Origin: Welwitschia mirabilis
Taxonomy: Eukaryota > Gnetophyta > Gnetopsida > Welwitschiales
Direction of reading: 5' to 3'
Length of the DNA: 29,837 nucleotides
NCBI GenBank assembly: GCA_051453625.1
Contig: JBOZIK010000001.1
Coordinates: forward strand, 76,101,004 to 76,130,840
Part shown: piece after piece, positions 12,378 through 20,289 of the stretch
How the letters are laid out: each line of letters opens with the position of its first letter
Numbering within the stretch: the stretch's first letter is position 1
Translations under genes and position numbers: made by a program
Notes under the pieces: model-generated
What the model was told of the DNA's origin: nothing
The model's database searches: none
The model's input: only the letters and a program-made list of their open reading frames with translations

Positions 12378-12772
12378 CACCTCAAGGGATTTTTTCTCCT
12401 AAGTAATATCTTGTAAGGCATTTTATGAAATAAATGCCTCAAAATGGCTTTTAAGTTGTTTTATCAAATAAACACCTCAAAATGCCTTTTGAGATGTTCA
12501 TAAAAAGAAGCGCCTCAAAAGGCCTTTTAAGGTATTTGTTGGAAACAATTCCCCAAAAGATATTTTAAGGCATTTCTTTTGAAAAACACTTCAAAAGTCC
12601 TTTTAAGGTGTTTTTATTAAAATGCATTAGAAACACCTTAAAATCTAATAGGATTTTAAGGCAAGGTTTTTAAAATCACTTTGTGAAAAAACATCTTAAA
12701 ATCTTTTAAGGAAATTTTAAGACTTTTTAAGGCATTTTAAAAATTCCCTAAAAGCCTATATTTCTTGTAGTG
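12378..12772 (+). mobile_element. CACTA-like right terminus with 38-bp palindromic sub-terminal repeats
   Basis: The right edge reads TATTTCTTGTAGTG, the reverse complement of CACTACAAGAAATA, the classic CACTA (En/Spm) terminal sequence. Inside it is an array of units of the form CCTCAAAAG..CTTTTAAGG. Unit starts at 12435, 12473, 12511, 12549 and 12587 are exactly 38 bases apart. Each unit is close to a palindrome, such as CCTCAAAAGGCCTTTTAAGG. CACTA elements are known to carry sub-terminal repeats bound by the element's own DNA-binding protein (TNPA in En/Spm). No left end or transposase was found, so this is a truncated or non-autonomous copy. Confidence 0.65.
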
Positions 12773-13379
12773 ATATTATATCACACTAAAAGTAACATGA
12801 TTATTATTTAATACATCCAACAACACTTGACATTCATTTCTAATTACTTACTAAGTAACTAAGTGTAAGAAAGGATTCTATTGAAATAATTATAATAACA
12901 ACATTATCTAAGAAGTCAAGGAAGAGGCTTTAGTCTTATCTACATGCTTTATTTTCATAAATGTTACTATCTTAGAAAAGGTGATACAAAATAATAATTC
13001 CTTCTATAAAGCTTGGACATAAAATTTTTATAACAGAACATCTATGGAAATTTTTGTAACAAAAGGTGTTGTTTATGTTTCTGTGATATTTTCTTTTCTA
13101 ATAAAAAATAAAGCTTAGTCTTCAAGAGCTCTAATTACTTCTCTTATTATTTCATCTATCACATTTATTTCTTCATGTATCTATTCCTAACATTAACGTA
13201 TTCCTAAGAATAAACCTATTTCCTCTTTATAATACATACATGTAGTACTATACAAGTGATATAGCATAATATAAGATAATATAATATTATGCATACGAAA
13301 TAGTATCATAAAATATATTATAACATACTATAGCATAGATGCATCATATTGTAATATAAGTATATCATATAATATAACA

Positions 13380-13419
13380 TATGTTTCATTATGCATAGGA
13401 GTTAGCATAATGAAACATA
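13380..13419. repeat. Perfect inverted repeat, 15-bp arms, 10-bp loop
   Basis: ATGTTTCATTATGC (13381-13394) and GCATAATGAAACAT (13405-13418) are exact reverse complements around the loop ATAGGAGTTA, with one further T-A pair outside. A (TA)n run starts immediately to the right. Confidence 0.8.
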
Positions 13420-13443
13420 ATATATATATATATATATATATAT
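13420..13443. repeat. (TA)n microsatellite
   Basis: About twelve TA units directly after the hairpin at 13380-13419. Confidence 0.85.
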
Positions 13444-13954
13444 TATAATATAATAAAATATTTTTCAATAAATTATAATATAAAATAATGTAGTATAGTA
13501 TCATGTCATAATGTAACTTAATAGAATATTACATTACATAATATAAGATATGTATTATGTAATATAATAATATAATATTAATAAATCAAAATATGATAAT
13601 AAATAATTAGTTAATACCTACTTACTCTTACTCTTATTATATTTATTTTTTTCAAATTTTAACTCTTCTTTTTCTAACATAATTATCATAACATCTAAAA
13701 TTTAAAATCTTTGCTACAAGTGAATATAATATCAACTCTACAAAAATTATTAACATCATGACTGGAAATGCCCTTCTTAGCTTTTAGACTTAAATGATAT
13801 TACAAGAAGTAAGATATATCAGAAAAACAAAGCTCACTTCCCATATATGGATAAATGACATTTCCATATAATTATATAAAAGCATATATAAATCCCAAGA
13901 AAATAAATTACAAAAAGTACTTTTTACTTTATATCAACATAAATAATTTCCTAG

Positions 13955-15310
13955 TTCCACTTTCATCCAAAATGATAGAAGCTTCATATTATCCATCTAT
14001 GTTATGTAGATGAACTTTTTTTATTTTGTAGAGCAGATGACAATTCCATTTGATTATTGAAACAAAAAATAAAGCACTTTTCAGAAGTCTCTGGTCTTGA
14101 AACAAATCCGTTCAAGAGTCAAGCCTTTTTTAAAGGTATTTCTAAAGGCCAAAAATTCAATTTCTCCATTCCTTAGGGCTTTAAAAGGCATTCTCCTGTT
14201 AGATATCTAGGAGTGGCTCTAAAATCTAAGAAACTATTCATTTCTGACTATCTACCTATAATTATGTAAATAACAGAGAGAATAAGATCTTAGACCACTA
14301 AATTTCTCTCATATCCAAGGAGATTAGTATTGGTAAAAGTAGTGCTTTAAATCCTTAGCTCTTTCTGAAGTAGGGTTTATATTATTTCCAAGAAGATAAT
14401 CTTAGAAATTAACTTACTTTGAAAAAAATTCCTATGAACAAGCTCTTATGATCAATCCAAGAAAGTTTTAATTTCTTGGTAGAGCTTGGTAAAACCAAAA
14501 ATAGAAGGAGGTCTAGTATTGATAAACTCTACCTTGATGATAAAGCTTTATTTCTGACTTAGCTATGAGACTTAGTGATAAAAAAGGACAACCTTTGGGT
14601 CAAATGGTGTTATGAATATCACTTTAAAAATACAAGTGTATGACACTATAAGTAGAAATAGAGCACTTCTTGGATTATCAAAAAAGTGCTAAAACTTAGG
14701 TCTGATGTAGGTATTTGCATACGCCTTACAACTAGTGCTTTAGAATGGAAGCTAGTAGGAGAACCTTTCTCCACATCCTCTACTTATGCTTAGTTATGTG
14801 GACAATACTTCAAAGTAGATTAACATTTTCTTGTATGGAATAGATTCACCATTTCTAAAACTCTTTAATAGCATGGCTAGTTTACAAAAATAGGCTTACT
14901 CTCAAGGATAAGTGGAGAAAATTAGAAGTCCAGATAGACCCCAAATGTAGTTTCTGTGATATGGTAGAAGAAACACAAAATCATATATCTTTTGAATGTC
15001 CTCCTTATTTAAATATCCTTATTTCTATCTTGAACCTAGTTCATTTGCATCCTCCATCAGCCAATTGGATAACTTTGATGCACTAGGTAAATCATAGTTT
15101 TAAAATTTTCTTTACACATCACAGGATCATTAAATCAGTAATCATAGCTTGCATATATTTTATCTAGCAAGGCAAGAATATAAAAGTTTATAGACAGATA
15201 GGCCTCAAGCCTCAAATCATAGTTAATGAAATAAATACATAGCTAAAAATTAAGTTTTCCTCTATATAAAGGATGAAAGATACTAAGAAGAACTGAAGAT
15301 GATATCAGCA
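13955..15310 (+). pseudogene. LINE ORF2 remnant: reverse transcriptase C-terminus plus zf-RVT domain
   Basis: One frame runs from FHFHPK (13955) through LCYVDELFLFCRADD (about 13997-14041), SEVSGLETNPFKSQAFF (about 14081) and VRYLGVALKSKKL (about 14195), broken only by stops. This order (catalytic box, then SGL..N..KS, then RYLGV.L) is standard for plant L1 reverse transcriptases. The catalytic YADD box reads YVDE at 14003-14014, so one metal-binding Asp is lost. After at least one frameshift near 14580, the zinc-binding tail is clear: LVYKNRLTLKDKWRK, then Cys-x2-Cys at 14946-14957, His at 14982 and Cys at 14997. At least ten stops make it a dead copy. Confidence 0.85.
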
Positions 15311-15379
15311 GATGGACATACATCCATAATTCTTAGATAAAATACATGGAATAAGTAAGAAACTCAACTCTTTTTTTCT

Positions 15380-15879
15380 TAGTTGATTTGAATGCTTTAT
15401 CAGGAATACTAGATCATATGCAAAAGCCAATTTAAACCATATCTTAAGGATCAAAATTTCTAGAGAAGAGATTTTGTTGAGACTCAAAAATTATTTCTCT
15501 TTGTTTCCCTATGATCATGCACTAGTCCACACTTAATCCAAAAGAACAAGAATAATAGCTTAACCTTGCCCAAGTAGTCTTAGTATGCTCATCCTTTACT
15601 AGTCAGTAGTTCATGCAGTTTTTAGACACTTTAAGAGAATATTTAAAGCCACAACCTGCAAAGTAGAATAACTTTACTTGATTAAAAAAAAAATTTTTAA
15701 GCCCTTGCTTTCAATCAAACTCTCTCAGGCCTATGATTAGGGAATGCATAAATCACTTACCCATGGATACTAAGAAGACTCTATTTAGAAGGATGAATAA
15801 TAAAATAGGTGAAGAATCTCTTGATGTAGCTCTATCTCAGTCTGCTTTGGACTGTATTTTCTATAAATTATTAAAGTAA
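15380..15879 (+). pseudogene. Unassigned coding-like stretch after the LINE zinc-binding tail
   Basis: Two broken frames can be read. The first, about 15380-15595, includes FECFIRNTRSYAKANLNHI and EEILLRLKNYFSLFPYDH. The second is open from 15682 to the TAA at 15877-15879 and contains MIRECINHLPMDTKK and EESLDVALSQSALDC. The codon use looks more protein-like than the surrounding DNA. I do not recognise a domain. It lies between the zf-RVT tail and the LINE 3' end, so it may be a C-terminal extension of ORF2 or a fragment of another element caught inside. Confidence 0.35.
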
Positions 15880-16015
15880 CCTTTACATAGACTTTAGTTT
15901 TTAATTTTAAAATTGATAATGGTTTTGATTTTATTCTTTATATATGTTATTTGTATGAAGTTTTGACCTTTTAATTTCCTCTAGTAATAAAAGCTTAATT
16001 TTCATTCAAAGAAAA
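15880..16015 (+). other. LINE 3' UTR and tail
   Basis: This follows the last stop at 15877-15879. CTCTAGTAATAAAAGCTTAA contains an AATAAA poly-A signal and resembles the 3' ends of plant L1 elements, followed by a short A-rich run to about 16015. Weak tandem A-runs suit an old, eroded tail. Confidence 0.45.
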
Positions 16016-16560
16016 CATAAACAATTGAAGGAATACTTTTCTTGATTTAGATTAGAATGAAATCAAAATAGTATGCTATTACATTAAGAAATCACAAAGA
16101 AATTCATAAAGCTATCTCCCATTAACAAGGCAATTTATCTTTAAAACTAATAATAAAGGACTCTTATGAAGTAAGAGAATGAATTTAGATGATTACATAA
16201 TATTAAATAGAAGAACTAATTTTAAATGTAGAGATAGATTACTAGATGTTGAAGAGCTTAACTAAGTCTAGTCAATGTTTACTTCATCAATGCAGTGAAT
16301 AAATAAATTTATATTAATGTTAGATTTTAATGCAAAAACTATGTGTAGTATTAAAACTAAAATCCCTTAGTATCTATTTGATTATTGATAGTTAAGAATC
16401 AACCCTAGAGAGGGATGAATAGGTCTTTTAAGTTTTTTCTCCTTATTCTCCATGACCTGCAAAAATAATAAGTATAAAGAAATACTAAAATAAGGTATTT
16501 AATGATGGATAGACACCACCCTTTAACTTTGTAGACTCCTTGTTCTAGCTGGCATATATT

Positions 16561-16568
16561 CATTTATA
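16561..16568 (-). promoter_or_regulatory. Candidate TATA box of LTR B
   Basis: TATAAATG on the minus strand, placed like the candidate in LTR A relative to the U5 signature. Confidence 0.4.
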
Positions 16569-16895
16569 AGAATGATTTTCAGGCTCATCAAATAATCTTT
16601 CACAACCAATGAGGATTTTATGGCTTATCTTCTACCAAGAATAAATGATAAAGAGAAGGATGCACTAATGCATGGATGTGATCTCTAAGGTACATTAATC
16701 TTCTTTTCAAAAAAATATGCAATGATGCAAGTATAACAGAAATATGAACTTTTAGAATGTTCAGATGTGTTAGTAGAAAGTATAATGGTCCTTATTCAAT
16801 ATTGGATTTGACAAAACATTATCATTGTCCTTTAGTGATTAGAGAAAAGATTTTATACTTAAGATGTAATATATGATCGTTTTCTCAAAAATAAA

Positions 16896-16958
16896 AGAAC
16901 TGTTGCAATTTTTTAAGAAACCGTTGTGTTTTTGCTAATAAACTGTTGTGTTTATAAT
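16896..16958 (-). promoter_or_regulatory. Triplicated AACGGTT-like motif upstream of the LTR B TATA box
   Basis: On the minus strand, CACAACAGTT, CACAACGGTT and GCAACAGTT occur in a row at intervals of about 24 bases. CAACGG-type repeats ahead of the TATA box are familiar from Sirevirus LTRs, and AACNGTT-like words fit plant MYB binding sites. That transcription factors bind here is inference. Confidence 0.35.
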
Positions 16959-16978
16959 AGTTACATTTTTCCATTGCA

Positions 16979-17615
16979 CGGTCGATCTTTTGTTATCTTC
17001 GATTGACCACAATTTTGATTGCCCTTATTCTAATGTTCAGTCATCCTTGCTTGTCGCAGATTTCTCAATATAAGATATGGTACAAATTTGGTCACCCTTG
17101 TGAAAATACTCAGTCGTCCTTAGTTAGGTCACCCTGATCATTTTTACCCGGTCAACCTTATGAAAGGAAATTCCTAGTAGAATGCAGTTACTTAATCTCA
17201 TTTTATGTAGTTGACCTAAAGTCACCTGATTCATGTCCTTCTGATTATCATGAAGTCACCCATATATAAACTATTAGTCACTTTTATTGCTATCAGATAG
17301 GTTCTTACTGTGTGTCATGCGGTCGTCCATATGAATCTTATCGATCTCCCATCTTTCTATCAGGTTGAATTTTACTTTATGTGTTGTAGTCACCCATAGA
17401 AATACATTTAGTCACCTAACTTGCTATCAAATTTGATTTGACTGAGTGAAATATGGTCGCCTATGTGCAGATGGCGGTCATCCATGTTTGAACCGGTCTT
17501 CCTTATGTTGTCTTAGTTTGATTTGGCTATGTCATGTGTAGTTGCCCACTTCTGAACTAGTATTATAGTTCTTGATCATTCGGTTGCCTAATTTGATAAA
17601 TCGGTCACCCGGTGC
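16979..17615 (-). repeat. GGGTGACC / GGTCGACC-type motif array in LTR B
   Basis: On the plus strand about nineteen variants of one word can be read, including GGTCACCCTTGTG near 17090, GGTCACCCTGATC near 17126, GGTCAACCTTATG near 17150, GGTCGTCCATATG near 17321, GGTCGCCTATGTG near 17455, GGCGGTCATCCATG near 17473 and CGGTCACCCGGTGC near 17602. On the element's own strand the core is GGGTGACC. Spacing is irregular, mostly 20-50 bases. This array keeps more CpG than most of the window. It occupies the same relative position, before the TATA box, as the array in LTR A. Confidence 0.6.
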
Positions 17616-17920
17616 TGGAAGATACTTGCACAAAAGACTAACTTATAAAAACTGGTTAAATTAATTAATGATAATGGGTTCTCAACAAACTTTTCCTTTA
17701 TCATTGATTGAGGAAAAACAATAATTTAATATTTGAGTTCTCCTCCTAACTCATTTAACTTTGAAGATGATTAAATTTAAACGAGTTTTATAAATATAAA
17801 AAATCAAAAGAAATTTTCAAAAAAACAAGCTTCTTTGTATTAATCAAAAATTTCATTACATGTGAAAGTTATATTTTGACCAATTTGTAATACAAAGAAG
17901 TGAAAGATGTTACAAATTTT

Positions 17921-17935
17921 ACTCCCCCTTTTGTG
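17921..17935 (-). promoter_or_regulatory. Polypurine tract of element B
   Basis: CACAAAAGGGGGAGT on the minus strand, preceded by TTGATTTCAT, is typical of the Sirevirus plus-strand primer and marks the internal/LTR border. Confidence 0.65.
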
Positions 17936-17995
17936 ATGAAATCAAGGATAGAGAGAATATAAAAGACTAGAGGATATAAAAAAACATACAAAGAC

Positions 17996-18237
17996 TCAGT
18001 CAGACTCTAAAGATTTAGAAGACTGAACTAGAGTCCCAATGGCAATTAGGGCCTCTTTGATGTGACAAGTCCTCGAATCGATATGACGCAGAAGATGGAG
18101 GATTTATGGGGCCTAAGAAGCCTTAACCTTAAGCCTAGAAGGAGTGGCAGGCTCTTCAAATATGTGCATCCTTGAAAGCGTACCATGATCTATAGGCCTC
18201 ATGGGCTTCTAAATCTCCTATCTGATGAGATGAGGAA
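17996..18237 (-). pseudogene. Env-like C-terminal remnant of element B, cut by a gap
   Basis: On the minus strand, DSRTCHIKEALIAIGTLVQS ends shortly before a TGA at 17996-17998. Element A has NSHTRHMKEALIAVG at the matching place, also just before its stop and polypurine tract, so the two pseudogenes are homologous. The acidic tail of A is absent, and B stops about 15 residues after KEALIAIG. Upstream the reading frame is broken by several stops, and it is lost in the 100-N gap that begins at 18238. A shifted frame reads SSSHQIGDLEAHEAYRSWYA near the gap. Confidence 0.55.
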
Positions 18238-18337
18238 NNNNNNNNNNNNNNNNNNNNNNNNNNNNNNNNNNNNNNNNNNNNNNNNNNNNNNNNNNNNNNN
18301 NNNNNNNNNNNNNNNNNNNNNNNNNNNNNNNNNNNNN
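18238..18337. other. Assembly gap, exactly 100 N
   Basis: A fixed-length gap, so its true size is unknown. The left flank is the interior of element B. The right flank starts with a dispersed repeat that is also present at 10905. Confidence 0.95.
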
Positions 18338-18406
18338 GCATTTTAATGTCAATTGTACTAGTGATTTGTAAAATTTTGTGTAGAAGTCAAAATTCTTTAG
18401 AACTAA
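18338..18406 (+). repeat. Dispersed repeat, copy 2
   Basis: GCATTTTAATGTCAATTGTA onward matches 10905-10972. Because it begins at a contig end, the repeat may extend into the gap. Confidence 0.6.
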
Positions 18407-18929
18407 TCCTTAACATTATAACATGAAAATATGCTAAATATTCATTTGATTAGTAACTTATATTTGTAGGTTAAATAAATAGAAATATATTTTTTTAATC
18501 AAATAGATTCCTAGTTCTTTAGTTTGAGTTTTAACGATTACATTTGAAATCATCAAGCAAAGCTACAAAACTATCATCTAAAATATTTTTTAAGCATAGT
18601 AAAATAAGGTTGTTGTTAATATAATAACAATTGAAAATCCCTTGACTAGTGCCTTGTTACTTAGTGTAGATACCCTTTGTGCTTATCAAGAGATTTCACA
18701 GGAAGAACTTATTATAGATAAGAAGATTTATTCAGCCTTACAAGATGAGAAGAGGGAAACCAATCTCTTTTAGGATCATATGCTTAACATATTGATGATC
18801 TTACTTTCCTATCAAAGGACATGTGTTTTAATTATCAAGGATTTGAGTGTAAGATCTAAAGGTTGAGGGTCAGTAATGTCATTAGTACTCCATGATGTTT
18901 AGAGGATTTTTCACTTAGGAGTAATGTTC
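18407..18929. other. Unassigned AT-rich stretch
   Basis: No recognised coding motif, RNA or repeat was seen. It leads directly into the duplicated block that starts at 18930. Confidence 0.4.
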
Positions 18930-19558
18930 AATGTGGTAAAATTCCAAGCTTGTTAGATCTTGGTTGAATCCTCAATTGTACAGATTAGAATGTCAAATGC
19001 TAATGCATCCCTTATTAGAGATGAATCAAAAAAATTATAATGACTTAAGATATTCACCTCAGTATTTAAAACATGATCTAACAACTTCAAGTAAAAATGC
19101 CCCTAACTCTGATTCTAGTAATAGTTTATATGGTGCTAAATTTTCTTTAAAAGTGTCACCATGATTTGTTATTACTTGTCTTTCTCCTTATTTCATATTT
19201 GATGAATTAAGAAATACATATATATGCCTTATTTTTCATCTTTAAAGAAATTTCAAGAAATTATTCTAATAATGAGGGTCAAAATTAAGGGTATAGTTCA
19301 TGCTTAAAATTGTGTTTATGGAGATTGTCCTATTGTGTGCAATGGATGTGCTACTTAGCTTATTCATAAACAACTACTACAACATATGCAAAATTATCAT
19401 AAAACATAAATATTCAAGACCAATGAATAATAATAACAATAGTGACAATCCATAATCCATCGAACATTCTACATTTTATTCACTACATTTCATTTTTCTA
19501 TGAGAAGTAAAAGTCTCAATTACTCCAACATAGTTCTATTTTCTGTTGGAGGATATCT
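18930..19558 (+). repeat. Duplicated block, copy 1 (629 bp)
   Basis: This matches 19659-20289 along its whole length, with scattered substitutions and a few single-base indels (by eye about 95% identical). It ends exactly at a 100-N gap. It contains a 66-aa frame at 18964-19164 ending SLYGAKFSLKVSP, which I do not recognise. Copy 2 keeps the same frame with one stop and the same C-terminus. The rest of the block is non-coding AT-rich DNA. Confidence 0.85.
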
Positions 19559-19658
19559 NNNNNNNNNNNNNNNNNNNNNNNNNNNNNNNNNNNNNNNNNN
19601 NNNNNNNNNNNNNNNNNNNNNNNNNNNNNNNNNNNNNNNNNNNNNNNNNNNNNNNNNN
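19559..19658. other. Assembly gap, exactly 100 N, between two copies of one block
   Basis: The left contig ends and the right contig begins at the two ends of the same duplicated block. This is the usual picture when two alleles or overlapping contigs are joined end to end. Confidence 0.95.
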
Positions 19659-20289
19659 AATGTGTTAAAATTCCAAGCTTGTTAGATCTTGGTTGAATCC
19701 TCAATTGTACAGATTAGAATGTTAAATGCTAATGCATCCCTTATTGGAGATGAATCAAAAAAATTATAATTGCTTAAGATATTCACCTCAGTATTTAAAA
19801 AATGATCTAATAACTTTAAGTAAAAATGCCCCTAACTCTGATTCTAGTAATAGTATATATGGTGCTAAATTTTCTTTAAAAGTGTCACCATGATTTGTTA
19901 TTACTTGTCTTTCTCCTCATTTCATAATTGATGAAATTAAGAAATACATAAGTATGCCTTATTTTTAATCTTTAAAGAAATTTCAAGAAATTATTCTAAT
20001 AATAAGGGTTAAAATTAAGGGTATAGTTCATGCTTAAAATTGTGTTTATGGAGATTGTCCTGTTGTGTGTAATGGATGTGCTACTTAGCTTATTCATAAA
20101 CAACTACTTGAGAATATGCAAAATTGTCATATAACATAAATATTCAAGACCAATGAATAATAATAACAATAGTGACAATCCATAACCCATCGATCATTCT
20201 GCATTCTATTCCACTACATTTCATTTTTCTATGAGAAGTAAAAGTCTCAATTACTTCAACATAGTTCTATTTTCTGTTGGAGGATATCT
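19659..20289 (+). repeat. Duplicated block, copy 2 (631 bp)
   Basis: Counterpart of 18930-19558, starting at the first base after the gap. Sequence continues past the end of the block (TATTTCCCTCTC...), showing what would follow copy 1. Confidence 0.85.

Larger units (their letters stand above)
12773..13954. other. Extremely AT-rich stretch between the CACTA-like end and the LINE
   Basis: No coding signal was seen. The part around 13250-13610 is almost only A and T, with many ATAATATAA words. It contains the hairpin at 13380-13419 and a (TA)n run at about 13420-13443. Confidence 0.5.
13955..16015 (+). mobile_element. 5'-truncated L1-type LINE remnant
   Basis: The element carries the C-terminal part of a LINE reverse transcriptase, a zinc-binding tail, a further broken coding stretch and a plant LINE-like 3' end. 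The last part includes TAATAAAAGC at about 15986 and ends in the A-rich TTCAAAGAAAACATAAA. Truncation at the 5' end is typical of LINE insertion by target-primed reverse transcription. I could not define target-site duplications. Flanks are AT-rich DNA on the left and the minus-strand LTR B on the right, with about 370 bases between. Confidence 0.7.
16390..17920 (-). mobile_element. LTR of Sirevirus-like element B (minus strand)
   Basis: Read on the minus strand, this starts just after the polypurine tract (17921-17935) and ends near CCTATTCATCCCTCTCTAGG (16404-16423), the counterpart of the U5 signature in LTR A. In between come a GGGTGACC-type motif array, a triplicated AACGGTT-like motif and a candidate TATA box. 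It is about 1.5 kb long. The distance from TATA to U5 signature (145 bases) nearly equals that in LTR A (149). Exact termini and target-site duplication were not determined. It is the 3' LTR of an element whose internal part begins at 17936 and runs into the gap. Confidence 0.55.

Noticed and set aside
12378-12772. Palindromic 38-bp repeats as a CRISPR array
   Set aside because: Plant nuclear context, diverged units without distinct spacers, and a CACTA-type terminus at the edge explain it better.
18156-18341. Minus-strand 61-aa frame across the gap at 18238-18337
   Set aside because: More than half of it is unknown residues. The real part is an out-of-frame or shifted piece of the element B env-like remnant.
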